From Planctomycetota bacterium (lineage in GTDB: Bacteria > Planctomycetota > Planctomycetia > Pirellulales > Pirellulaceae): a DNA stretch of 5,803 nucleotides. The stretch lies in the NCBI GenBank assembly GCA_019347795.1, contig JAHWKS010000416.1:1-5803 (forward strand), in the 5' to 3' direction. Both the position numbers and the translations under genes were made by a program. Below, piece after piece: positions 1-5,803 of this stretch. Each line of letters starts with the position of its first letter. Positions within the stretch are counted from its first letter, which is position 1. The notes beneath the pieces are model-generated. The model was not told the origin of the DNA and ran no database searches. It saw only the letters and a program-made list of their open reading frames with translations.

Positions 1-1
1 G

Positions 2-661
2 GGCTCCATCACCGCTGGGTCGCTCTTGGTGTTGGCAGGCCTGGTGCGCGGCAAGTTGAGCGGCCTCACGATGGGGCTGATCGGCACCAGCTTGCTGCAG
101 CGCGGCGTCACCGGCCATTGCTATTGCTACGAAGCTTTCGGAATCGACACCGCCGAGCACAACCCCGCCACCGCCGTTCCGGCCCGCGAGGGGGTAAAGG
201 TCGAGAAGACGCTCACCATCAACTGCCCCGCCGAGAAGCTCTACAGCTTTTGGCGCGAGGTGGAGAACCTGCCGCGCGTGATGCGGCATTTGAAGAGCGT
301 GGAATCGATCGATCGCGAGCGCTCGCACTGGGTCGCTGACGGCCCGCTGGGAATCGAGGTCCAGTGGGACGCCGAGGTGTTCCAGCAGCGCGAGAACGAG
401 CTGATCGCGTGGCGGTCTTTGCCCGGCGGCGACATCGAAACCGCCGGCAGCGTGCACTTCCGGCCGCTGGGCGATCGCGGCACGGCGCTGGTGGTCTCGA
501 TGAAGTACAACCCGCCCGGCGGCAAGGCCGGCGCCAACGTCGCGTCGCTCCTCGGCAGCGGATTGGAGGATGAGATGGAGGACGATCTCCGCCGCTTCAA
601 GAGCTTCATGGAGGCCGGCGAAACGCCCACCACCGAAGGTCAGCCCCACGGCCGCGCCTGA
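2..661 (+). CDS. Membrane-anchored SRPBCC (cyclase/dehydrase-like) protein, 5'-truncated by window
   Basis: The frame is open from base 2, so the gene begins before the window; the TTG at 26 is internal, because the codons before it continue the hydrophobic stretch. About 219 residues are visible. The first ~35 form two short hydrophobic segments separated by RGK, ending in the TGHCYCYEAFGI motif, as in the DUF2892/YgaP-like membrane domain found fused to this family. After a Pro/Ala linker an SRPBCC (START-like) domain follows (about residues 65-195), with the usual helix (YSFWREVENLPRVMRHL), a strand-rich middle, and a long amphipathic C-terminal helix (EDDLRRFKSFMEAGE). The tail PTTEGQPHGR is typical of these proteins. 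SRPBCC folds bind hydrophobic ligands in a deep pocket; the ligand of this subfamily is unknown to me. It lies 48 bases before a zinc dehydrogenase gene, a pairing I recall from many proteobacterial genomes, so a shared stress or detoxification role is plausible but inferred. Confidence 0.88.
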   Translation, partial: GSITAGSLLVLAGLVRGKLSGLTMGLIGTSLLQRGVTGHCYCYEAFGIDTAEHNPATAVPAREGVKVEKTLTINCPAEKLYSFWREVENLPRVMRHLKSVESIDRERSHWVADGPLGIEVQWDAEVFQQRENELIAWRSLPGGDIETAGSVHFRPLGDRGTALVVSMKYNPPGGKAGANVASLLGSGLEDEMEDDLRRFKSFMEAGETPTTEGQPHGRA

Positions 662-695
662 CCCGGCGATCGCCCGTTCAACTCGCTCTCGCGAT

Positions 696-702
696 AAAGG
701 AG
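696..702 (+). promoter_or_regulatory. Strong ribosome binding site for the 710 dehydrogenase gene
   Basis: AAAGGAG lies 7 bases before the ATG at 710, a near-ideal Shine-Dalgarno sequence and spacing. It is the best-matched site in the window and fixes the start of the dehydrogenase. No convincing -35/-10 pair is visible in the 48-base gap, so co-transcription with the SRPBCC gene is likely. Confidence 0.8.
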
Positions 703-709
703 TCTTACG

Positions 710-1888
710 ATGAAGGCCGTCTGCTGGTACGGAAAACACGACGTGCGCGTGGAGCGCGTGCCCGATCCCCGCATTCTCAACCCGCGCGACGCCATCCTGC
801 GGATCACCTCGACCGCCATCTGCGGGTCGGACCTGCACTTGTACAACGGCGTCATTCCCACGATGCAGAAGGGAGACATCCTCGGCCACGAGTTCATGGG
901 GGAGGTGGTCGAGGTCGGTCCCGCAGTCGAGAACCTCAAGCAGGGCGATCGCGTCGTCGTGCCGTTCACCATCTCCTGCGGGCGGTGCTTCTTCTGCGCG
1001 CGGAAGCAATGGTCGCTGTGCGATAACTCGAATCCCAACGCCACGTGGGCGGAAAAATTGTACGGCTTTTCCGGTTCGGGGTTATTTGGCTACTCCCATC
1101 TATTTGGCGGCTACGCCGGCGGCCAAGCGGAGTTGGTGCGAGTGCCGTACGCCGACGTGGGACCTTGCAAGGTTCCGGAGGGGATGCCGGACGAGCAGGC
1201 GCTCTTCCTCTCCGACATTCTGCCCACCGGCTACATGGCCGCAGAGAATTGCGACATCCAGCCGGGCGACACCGTCGCGGTCTGGGGTTGCGGCCCGGTG
1301 GGGCAGTTCGCCATTCAAAGCGCCTGGTGGCTGGGGGCCGAGCGAGTGATCGCCATCGATCATGTCGCCGAGCGGCTGGAAATGGCGCGGCGGTTCGGCA
1401 AGGCCGAGACGCTGGACTTCGACGAAGTCGACGTCGCCTCGGCCCTGGTCGAGATGACCGGCGGCCTCGGTCCCGATGCGTGCATCGACGCGGTTGGGCT
1501 GGAGGCGCACGGGACCTCGCCCGACGCCATCTACGACCGCGTTAAGCAGGCGATGATGCTCGCCACCGATCGCCTTCACGCATTGCGGCAGGCGATCTAC
1601 TGCTGCCGCAAAGGGGGAACGGTTTCCGTGCCCGGGGTATACGGCGGGTTTCTCGACAAGATGCCGTTCGGCGCCGCGTTCGCCAAGGGCTTGAAGATGG
1701 CGATGGGGCAGACGCACGTGCACCGCTACCTCACGCCGCTGATGGAGCGACTGCAAGGGAACGGCTCGGCGGGTTTCGATCCCACCTACATCATCACCCA
1801 TCGCGTGCCGCTGGACGAGGCGCCGAGCGCCTACGAGACGTTCAACGACGCGAAGAATGAGTGCATCAAGGTGGTGCTGAAGCCGTGA
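710..1888 (+). CDS. Zinc-dependent alcohol dehydrogenase, formaldehyde-dehydrogenase-like (MDR family)
   Basis: This 392-residue cytosolic medium-chain dehydrogenase oxidises an alcohol or aldehyde-adduct substrate with NAD. The N-terminal GroES-like domain carries the catalytic zinc site: Cys38 (ICGSD), His60-Glu61 (GHEF), and Asp169 (LSDILPTGY) in the third-ligand position, as in Pseudomonas glutathione-independent formaldehyde dehydrogenase. The structural zinc loop is complete, with Cys90, Cys93, Cys96 and Cys104. The Rossmann domain has the dinucleotide motif GCGPVG at 193-198 and an acidic residue (Asp217) at the end of the second strand, which favours NAD over NADP. Extra loops around residues 105-135 and 268-300 and the long length fit the FDH-like subgroup better than the ~340-residue ordinary ADHs. 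The start is fixed by AAAGGAG 7 bases upstream. Its neighbour is the SRPBCC membrane protein. The true substrate cannot be read from sequence; formaldehyde or another short aldehyde is a family-based guess. Confidence 0.93.
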   Translation: MKAVCWYGKHDVRVERVPDPRILNPRDAILRITSTAICGSDLHLYNGVIPTMQKGDILGHEFMGEVVEVGPAVENLKQGDRVVVPFTISCGRCFFCARKQWSLCDNSNPNATWAEKLYGFSGSGLFGYSHLFGGYAGGQAELVRVPYADVGPCKVPEGMPDEQALFLSDILPTGYMAAENCDIQPGDTVAVWGCGPVGQFAIQSAWWLGAERVIAIDHVAERLEMARRFGKAETLDFDEVDVASALVEMTGGLGPDACIDAVGLEAHGTSPDAIYDRVKQAMMLATDRLHALRQAIYCCRKGGTVSVPGVYGGFLDKMPFGAAFAKGLKMAMGQTHVHRYLTPLMERLQGNGSAGFDPTYIITHRVPLDEAPSAYETFNDAKNECIKVVLKP

Positions 1889-1945
1889 CAGGCCTTCTCT
1901 CTGTAGCGGAACCTGCTTCGCCGCAAGAGTGCAGCAATATCCGCA

Positions 1946-2098
1946 ATGGCAAGCGTAGTGGCATACGCTACTGGCGTCTCTGCTGCATGGTGGTGCGGGC
2001 TGTCTCACCTCCTGGACTATTGGAAGCGTTGGTTCTCCGAGTCTCGGCCGCTCCGCGTGCCGCAATTTGTTAAGCAGCAGCAGCATCCGGCGCTGTGA
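1946..2098 (+). CDS. Doubtful 50-residue small ORF, possibly a small membrane peptide
   Basis: An ATG frame of 50 codons ends at TGA 2096-2098. I do not recognise the product. Its first ~26 residues are mostly nonpolar (for example VVAYATGVSAAWWCGL), followed by a tryptophan-rich basic stretch (YWKRWF) and a polar tail (KQQQHPAL), which resembles a single-pass small membrane peptide with a positive cytoplasmic flank. Against it: no good Shine-Dalgarno precedes the ATG, third-position GC is about 67% and so lower than I would expect for neighbouring genes, and the 3' part overlaps the left arm of a terminator-like stem. It may equally be chance or a remnant of a longer decayed gene, since the frame stays open back to 1907. 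Confidence 0.15.
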   Translation: MASVVAYATGVSAAWWCGLSHLLDYWKRWFSESRPLRVPQFVKQQQHPAL

Positions 2099-2128
2099 AC
2101 CCGGCATTCTTCGGCACGCGATTTTTTT
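2054..2128 (+). terminator. Terminator-like long stem with T7 tail
   Basis: CGCGTGCCG at 2054-2062 is perfectly complementary to CGGCACGCG at 2112-2120, which is followed by A and seven Ts (2122-2128). A GC-rich stem just before a T run on the + strand is the layout of a rho-independent terminator, here for transcripts of the 710-1888 gene. The 49-base loop is long for a classic terminator; a small inner pairing (CAGC with GCTG around 2081-2095) could shorten it. An attenuator or leader structure before the epimerase operon is an alternative. Confidence 0.4.
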
Positions 2129-2202
2129 GGCGCGCCGGTTGCTGATTCCGCACACGCTGCTTTCGCTGCCGTTCCCTTCCTTGCACAGGTCTTCAAGCAT
2201 AT

Positions 2203-3315
2203 ATGCGCGCACTGATCACGGGTGGAGCCGGCTTCATTGGATCTCACATCGCCGACGAATTGCTGGACCACGGCTGGGAAGTGCGAGCAATAGACTGGCT
2301 CGATCCGCAAGTTCATGAAGAGCCGGGACGACGGCCGGAATACCTGAACCGGGACGTTGAGTTGCTGATCGGCGACGTGGGAGATGCTTCCCTCGTGAGC
2401 GATGCGCTCAGCGGCGTCGATGTCGTGTTCCACATGGCCGCGGCGGTCGGCGTGGGACAGAGCATGTATGAGATTCGCCGCTATACGCAGATCAACAACC
2501 TCGCTACGGCAACGCTCCTGGAAGCGCTGATCAAGCACCCGGTCCAGCGGCTGGTGGTCGCCTCGAGCATGAGCATCTACGGCGAAGGCGCGTATCGCGA
2601 CGCGCAAGGCCGGATGCGGCTGGCCGTCCCCCGCACGCGTAACCAGATGCAGCGCGGCGAGTGGGAGTGCCTCGACGCCGACGGCAGTCCGCTGGCGCCG
2701 ATTCCCACGCCGGAAACGAAAGTGGCGGAGCCGTCTTCGGTATACGCCCTCTCGAAGTACGATCAGGAGCGTCTCTGCCTGATCGTCGGCGGCGCCTACA
2801 ACATCCCCACCGTGGCTTTGCGGTTGTTCAACGCCTACGGTCCGCGGCAGGCGCTTTCCAATCCCTACACGGGCGTGTTGGCGATCTTCGCCTCGTGTCT
2901 GTTGAACGGTAATCGGCCGAAGATCTTTGAGGACGGCTACCAGCGGCGCGACTTCGTGAGCGTCCACGACGTGGCCCGCGCTTGCCGGCTGGCGCTCGAT
3001 GCGCCGGAGGCGCCGGGCGAGGTTATTAACGTCGGCAGCGGCCAGTCCTATACGGTGCGTGAGGTGGCGGAGGAGCTATCCAGGGCCGTGGGCGGCCGGC
3101 ATATCGAGCCGATTATCACGAACCGCTATCGCACCGGGGATGTGCGACATTGCTTCGCCGACATTGAGAAGGCCCGGCGCCTGCTCGGATACGAGCCGCG
3201 CGTCACGCTGCCGGAGGGATTGCAGGAATTAGCGGCCTGGCTGGATGGAAAGATTGCGACGGATCGTACGGCATCTGCACACCGTGAACTCGCCGACCGA
3301 GGACTAACCGTATGA
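2203..3315 (+). CDS. NAD-dependent epimerase, dTDP-L-rhamnose 4-epimerase-like (extended SDR)
   Basis: This is a 370-residue extended short-chain dehydrogenase/reductase. The NAD-binding GGAGFIG lies at residues 7-13, with Asp31 after the second strand (NAD-type), GDV at 58-60, the catalytic Ser/Thr region SSMSIYG at 121-127, and the catalytic Tyr181-x3-Lys185 (YALSK). Family-typical blocks include AAAVGVGQSMYEI, YGPRQALSNPYTGVLAIFAS and EDGYQRRDFVSVHDVARA. These match my memory of the WbiB/Tle group, which interconverts dTDP-L-rhamnose and dTDP-6-deoxy-L-talose at C4. The family's insert (about residues 130-170) is kept, but the cysteine pairs I expect there are missing. The ATG is the natural start, two codons before the first strand; its Shine-Dalgarno is weak (CAGG at 2186-2189, 13 bases away). 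The stop overlaps the next gene's start (ATGA), implying translational coupling. The exact sugar nucleotide is inferred. Confidence 0.9.
   Translation: MRALITGGAGFIGSHIADELLDHGWEVRAIDWLDPQVHEEPGRRPEYLNRDVELLIGDVGDASLVSDALSGVDVVFHMAAAVGVGQSMYEIRRYTQINNLATATLLEALIKHPVQRLVVASSMSIYGEGAYRDAQGRMRLAVPRTRNQMQRGEWECLDADGSPLAPIPTPETKVAEPSSVYALSKYDQERLCLIVGGAYNIPTVALRLFNAYGPRQALSNPYTGVLAIFASCLLNGNRPKIFEDGYQRRDFVSVHDVARACRLALDAPEAPGEVINVGSGQSYTVREVAEELSRAVGGRHIEPIITNRYRTGDVRHCFADIEKARRLLGYEPRVTLPEGLQELAAWLDGKIATDRTASAHRELADRGLTV
3299..3303 (+). promoter_or_regulatory. Ribosome binding site for the second epimerase gene
   Basis: GAGGA lies 8 bases before the ATG at 3312, inside the end of the preceding gene. 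It supports this start although it gives the protein a basic N-terminal extension of about 27 residues before the Rossmann fold. Confidence 0.65.
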
Positions 3316-4430
3316 AACGGCAACGCAACGGCAATGGAAAACCGCGTCCGAATGCATCGCGCAGCCGCGCGCCGCTCGATCCCTTCCGCCCAGTGCTGAT
3401 CACCGGCGGGGCAGGGTTCGTCGGCGTGAACGTGGCGGCCCATTGGGCGCGCCAGGGGCAGCCCGTGATGATCTTCGACAATCTCTCGCGTCCGGGAGTG
3501 CGGCGCAATCTCGACTGGCTCACCGGGCGTTACGGATCGTTGGTCGAGGTGGAGACGGCCGATATCCGCGATGAACGCGCCGTCCGACAAGCCGTGAGCT
3601 GCGCGTGCCGCATTTACCATTTCGCCGCGCAGGTGGCGGTGACCACCAGCTTCGCGGATCCGGCAAGCGATTTTGAGGTGAATGCCCGGGGGACGTTCAA
3701 CGTGCTGGAAGCCGCCCGCCGCATGGCCGATCCGCCCCCGCTCCTTTTCACGTCCACGAATAAGGTCTATGGCAACCTGAAGCAGATGGAGCTGGTCGAG
3801 GGCGAGACGCGCTACACGCCTACCGACCGCGCCACCCGCGACCACGGCGCGGGGGAAGATCACCCGCTCGACTTCCACAGCCCGTACGGCTGTTCGAAAG
3901 GCGCCGCCGATCAATACGTGCTGGACTACGCCCGCTGCTATAACCTTCCGGCGGTGGTCTTCCGCATGAGCTGCATCTACGGTCCGCACCAGTGCGGGAA
4001 TGAGGATCAAGGCTGGGTCGCGCACTTCCTCCTCTCGGCGCTGCGGGATGAGCCGATCTGCATCTACGGCGACGGCAAGCAAGTCCGCGATGTGCTGTTT
4101 GTGGAAGACCTGGTCGAGGCGATGACGGCTGCGCTGGACCAGATCGACGCCACCCGCGGCCGGGCGTTCAACATCGGCGGCGGTCCGGAGAACACGCTGA
4201 GCTTGCTGGAGTTACTGTACCTGATCGAAGACCTGGTCGGCCGGCGGCCCGAGGTGCGCTACGCGCCGTGGCGGAAGGGAGACCAGCGGTATTACGTCTC
4301 AGACATCCGCACGATGAAGTCGGCCACCGGCTGGCGGCCGCGCGTATCGCCGGAAGAAGGCGTCGAGCGGCTGTGCCGTTGGTTGGATGCGAATCGTCCC
4401 GCCGCCAGACCGGCCGTCGCCGCAGTCTGA
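3312..4430 (+). CDS. NAD-dependent epimerase, CDP-paratose/tyvelose 2-epimerase-like (extended SDR)
   Basis: A 372-residue extended SDR. A basic, disordered-looking N-terminal extension (residues 1-27, rich in Lys/Arg/Asn/Pro) precedes the Rossmann motif GGAGFVG at 32-38. Asp56 (IFDNLSRPG) marks NAD binding, FTSTNKVYGN (146-155) carries the catalytic Ser/Thr region, and Tyr192-x3-Lys196 (YGCSK) is the catalytic pair. FDNLSRPGVRRNLDWL, FTSTNKVYG, YGCSKGAADQYVLDYAR and the later EDQGW are hallmarks I associate with CDP-tyvelose/CDP-paratose 2-epimerase (RfbE type). Those enzymes invert C2 through transient oxidation. The stop of the upstream SDR overlaps this ATG by four bases, and GAGGA sits 8 bases upstream, so the two are likely translated together. 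No CDP-dideoxysugar synthesis genes are visible in this window, so the substrate may differ from paratose. Confidence 0.9.
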   Translation: MKRQRNGNGKPRPNASRSRAPLDPFRPVLITGGAGFVGVNVAAHWARQGQPVMIFDNLSRPGVRRNLDWLTGRYGSLVEVETADIRDERAVRQAVSCACRIYHFAAQVAVTTSFADPASDFEVNARGTFNVLEAARRMADPPPLLFTSTNKVYGNLKQMELVEGETRYTPTDRATRDHGAGEDHPLDFHSPYGCSKGAADQYVLDYARCYNLPAVVFRMSCIYGPHQCGNEDQGWVAHFLLSALRDEPICIYGDGKQVRDVLFVEDLVEAMTAALDQIDATRGRAFNIGGGPENTLSLLELLYLIEDLVGRRPEVRYAPWRKGDQRYYVSDIRTMKSATGWRPRVSPEEGVERLCRWLDANRPAARPAVAAV

Positions 4431-4469
4431 GTATCCGCGCGCCACTCCAGGTATCACGTTCGGAGCAGC

Positions 4470-5492
4470 ATGATCACAGGCGCCATGAAACGACGCCGCG
4501 ACGCACGTCCGACGACCGCCGTGGGCCGGAGCGCGGTCGTCGCCGGACCGCGGGGAGTGCGGATCGAGGAGCGCGAGTTCCCCCCGCCGGGGCCGGGACA
4601 ACTTCGCCTGCGAATGCACGGGTGCGGCGTGTGCGGCTCCAACCTGCCTGTCTGGGAGGGAAGGCCGTGGTTTGAGTATCCGCAGGCGCCGGGCGCCCCC
4701 GGACATGAAGGTTGGGGAGTTGTGGACGCGGTGGGCGAAGGCGTGTCCGGCTTCCGACCCGGCGACCGCGTCACGGCCCTCACGTATCACGCCTTCGCGG
4801 ATTACGACTACGCAGACGCCGGCGCGGTGGTGAAACTTCCGCCGTCACTGGCCGAGGCGCCCGTGCCCGGCGAGCCGCTGGCCTGTGCGGTGAATGTGTT
4901 TCGCCGTTGTGAGATCGAAGCAGGACAAACGGTAGCAGTGGTGGGCGTCGGCTTCCTCGGCGCCTTGCTGGTGCAGCAAGCGGTCGAGGCCGGCGCCCGT
5001 GTGATTGCGCTTTCCCGGCGCCCGTACGCGTTGGAGGTTGCCCGGAAGTGCGGCGCCGAGGTCGCGTTGTCGAGCGAGTCGGCCGAGGCGACGCAGCAAG
5101 TCTCCGAGTTCACCGGCGGCGAAGGATGCGAGCGGGTGATCGAGGCCGTCGGAGTCCAAGCCTCGCTCGATCTGGCGTCTTCGCTCGTGCGGGCGCGCGG
5201 GAAGCTGATCATCGCCGGCTTTCACCAAGACGGCCCGCGCCAGGTGAACATGCAGGATTGGAACTGGCGCGGCATCGACGTCATCAATGCCCACGAGCGC
5301 GACCCGGCCGTCTACACCGATGGCATGCAGAAGGCGGTGGATGCACTCGCTGCCGGCCGCCTCCGCTTTGGCGAGTTGGGGATTCGCCACTTCGCCTTGG
5401 ATGAATTCGCCGAGGCGCTGGAGTGCGCGGTGGGCCGCCCCGAGGGATTCCTGAAGTCGCTCATCTGGATGGAAGATCGGAGGCTGGCGTGA
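4470..5492 (+). CDS. MDR zinc-type dehydrogenase without structural-zinc loop (sorbitol/threonine dehydrogenase-like)
   Basis: A 340-residue medium-chain dehydrogenase, unlike the one at 710. The GroES-like domain keeps catalytic-zinc residues Cys55 (GVCGSN), His79-Glu80 (GHEG) and the GEPLAC segment (Glu135, Cys139). The structural-zinc loop with four cysteines is absent: after [12 protein letters not shown] the chain passes directly to the strand ending in [10 protein letters not shown]. The nucleotide motif is GVGFLG (159-164), and the second strand ends in Ser182-Arg183-Arg184 (ALSRRP) where the 710 enzyme has Asp, which favours NADP. Family members act on sugar alcohols, inositol-like compounds or amino alcohols; here a sugar intermediate fits the flanking epimerase genes. 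The start is uncertain: ATG 4470 has GGAG at 4462-4465 only 4 bases away, and ATG 4485 is a possible alternative. It follows the epimerase by 39 bases and its stop overlaps the next start (GTGA). Confidence 0.9.
   Translation: MITGAMKRRRDARPTTAVGRSAVVAGPRGVRIEEREFPPPGPGQLRLRMHGCGVCGSNLPVWEGRPWFEYPQAPGAPGHEGWGVVDAVGEGVSGFRPGDRVTALTYHAFADYDYADAGAVVKLPPSLAEAPVPGEPLACAVNVFRRCEIEAGQTVAVVGVGFLGALLVQQAVEAGARVIALSRRPYALEVARKCGAEVALSSESAEATQQVSEFTGGEGCERVIEAVGVQASLDLASSLVRARGKLIIAGFHQDGPRQVNMQDWNWRGIDVINAHERDPAVYTDGMQKAVDALAAGRLRFGELGIRHFALDEFAEALECAVGRPEGFLKSLIWMEDRRLA
5479..5483 (+). promoter_or_regulatory. Ribosome binding site deciding the GTG start of the glycosyltransferase
   Basis: GGAGG lies 5 bases before GTG 5489 and 17 before the in-frame ATG 5501. 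Spacing, and the fact that the GTG-started protein begins directly with the first beta strand, favour the GTG start, which overlaps the upstream TGA. Confidence 0.7.
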
Positions 5493-5803
5493 GAGTCCTA
5501 ATGACCACCGACACGGTGGGCGGCGTCTGGACCTATTCGCTGGAGTTGGCCCGGGCCCTGGCGCCGTACGACGTGCAGCTGACCGACTCGGCGCCGGGCG
5601 CGCTGCCCGGTTTGTCGGCCCCGGCGGCCGCGCACTTCGTCGAGGCCGTCGCGCAGGCGGGCGGGCCGGGGGTGACCGCGAAGTACGGCTGGACCGACGT
5701 GGCCCGGTTCGCAGCGCTCGGCATCCCGGCGGTCAACTTCGGCCCCGGCGACCCGAACCTCGCGCACACCCGCGAGGAGCACGTCGAGACCGCGCGTATC
5801 ACC
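5489..5803 (+). CDS. Glycosyltransferase family 4 N-terminus running in frame into foreign DapE sequence (partial)
   Basis: The frame starts at GTG 5489 (overlapping the upstream stop, GGAGG 5 bases before) and stays open to the window end, 105 codons. Residues 1-25 are a textbook GT-B N-terminus: first strand RVLM, then [19 protein letters not shown], the glycine loop and first helix of GT4 enzymes that transfer sugars from nucleotide donors, commonly encoded in clusters with SDR epimerases. This is the natural fourth gene of the operon. From about residue 26-33 the sequence stops resembling a glycosyltransferase: the second strand and donor/acceptor loops expected next are replaced by the C-terminal part of DapE. 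The genuine glycosyltransferase is therefore truncated to about its first 30 residues in this window, and no active enzyme is expected from the hybrid. Confidence 0.75.
   Translation, partial: MRVLMTTDTVGGVWTYSLELARALAPYDVQLTDSAPGALPGLSAPAAAHFVEAVAQAGGPGVTAKYGWTDVARFAALGIPAVNFGPGDPNLAHTREEHVETARIT
5576..5803 (+). CDS. dapE: C-terminal fragment of succinyl-diaminopimelate desuccinylase (M20 peptidase family), actinobacterial type
   Basis: In the same frame as the glycosyltransferase start, about 75 codons encode the recognisable DapE tail: [11 protein letters not shown], then [17 protein letters not shown], then [21 protein letters not shown]. DapE hydrolyses N-succinyl-LL-diaminopimelate in lysine and peptidoglycan precursor synthesis. 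The His of [10 protein letters not shown] corresponds to the C-terminal dinuclear-metal ligand (His349 in the Haemophilus enzyme). The phrasing is closest, from memory, to actinobacterial DapE such as that of Micromonospora-type organisms. GC is about 78% in 5581-5760 against about 65% in 5221-5400. The N-terminal ~270 residues, including the other metal ligands, are absent, so the piece is nonfunctional alone. The left boundary is approximate (5551-5590). Most likely a chimeric join, otherwise a recombination remnant. Confidence 0.8.

Larger units (their letters stand above)
1889..2202 (+). other. Intergenic region separating the dehydrogenase from the epimerase operon
   Basis: No convincing gene is seen in these 314 bases. 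GC falls somewhat (about 57% in 1921-1980 by hand count). The region contains a small perfect 6-bp hairpin, AGCGTA/TACGCT, at 1952-1969 with a 6-base loop and no T run; a GCAGCAGCAGCA tract at 2074-2085; a terminator-like long stem ending in T7 at 2054-2128; and the 8-base palindrome GGCGCGCC at 2129-2136. It should also contain the promoter of the epimerase operon, but I could not find a convincing -35/-10 pair. Confidence 0.7.

Noticed and set aside
677..698. TTCAAC and GATAAA as -35/-10 promoter elements before the 710 gene
   Set aside because: The spacing is only 10 bases, too short for a sigma-70 promoter, and the second element overlaps the Shine-Dalgarno sequence.
1952..1969. AGCGTA/TACGCT hairpin as a terminator for the dehydrogenase gene
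   Set aside because: Only 6 bp with a 6-base loop and no following T run; the stem at 2054-2128 is the better candidate.
2074..2085. GCAGCAGCAGCA trinucleotide tract as a repeat element
   Set aside because: Only four units, easily produced by chance in this composition; no second copy or array.
1100..2212. 370-codon open frame on the - strand
   Set aside because: It lies opposite the well-supported dehydrogenase gene and the intergenic region; its translation is low-complexity (His/Arg/Gly/Leu-rich) with no recognisable fold, as expected for shadow frames in high-GC DNA.
2017..2967. 316-codon open frame on the - strand
   Set aside because: Antisense to the first epimerase, whose catalytic motifs are intact; no motif and no start signal on the - strand.
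3126..4082. 318-codon open frame on the - strand
   Set aside because: Antisense to the end of one epimerase and most of the next, both clearly functional frames; composition is Arg/His/Ala-rich shadow sequence.
5498..5802. Two - strand open frames at the right end
   Set aside because: Both oppose the + strand frame that encodes recognisable GT4 and DapE motifs; the - strand translations show no family.
1..5803. CRISPR arrays, tRNA or rRNA genes, insertion sequences
   Set aside because: No regularly spaced repeats, no cloverleaf-like sequence, no rRNA signature and no transposase motifs or terminal inverted repeats were seen in reading the window.
5489..5803. A genuine bifunctional glycosyltransferase-DapE fusion enzyme
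   Set aside because: Neither domain is complete: the GT4 part stops after its first helix and the DapE part lacks most of its catalytic domain, so a working fusion is implausible despite the open frame.

Overview
The window is a high-GC (about 65%) segment from a soil-type Gram-negative bacterium. Acidobacteriota or a Rhizobiales-like proteobacterium would fit the gene content, but nothing here fixes the taxon. All genes I accept are on the + strand, tightly packed, and cover nearly the whole window except one intergenic stretch of 314 bases.

Layout. (1) Positions 2-661: the 3' part of a gene for a small membrane-anchored SRPBCC (cyclase/dehydrase-like) protein, cut off by the window edge. 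(2) 710-1888: a complete zinc-dependent, formaldehyde-dehydrogenase-like MDR alcohol dehydrogenase with a strong ribosome binding site. These two look like a stress or detoxification pair. (3) 1889-2202: an intergenic region with a terminator-like long stem plus T7 run and a doubtful 50-codon ORF. (4) 2203-5492: an apparent operon of a dTDP-L-rhamnose 4-epimerase-like SDR, a CDP-paratose/tyvelose 2-epimerase-like SDR (ATGA overlap), and a second MDR dehydrogenase that lacks the structural-zinc loop. (5) From 5489, a GTGA overlap starts a family 4 glycosyltransferase.

The operon reads as a nucleotide-sugar or polyol module: two sugar-nucleotide epimerases, one sugar-alcohol-type dehydrogenase and a glycosyltransferase. 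It probably makes and transfers an unusual deoxysugar or decorates a small glycoside. The chemistry is inferred from family membership only.

The most striking signal is at the right end. The glycosyltransferase frame begins with a clear GT4 N-terminus, but after roughly 25-30 codons it turns, in the same frame, into the C-terminal end of an actinobacterial-type succinyl-diaminopimelate desuccinylase (DapE). GC rises there from about 65% (5221-5400) to about 78% (5581-5760) by hand count. The simplest reading is a chimeric join, either an assembly artefact in a mixed sample or an illegitimate recombination, and not a new enzyme. Everything right of about 5560 should not be assumed to belong to the same genome as the rest.
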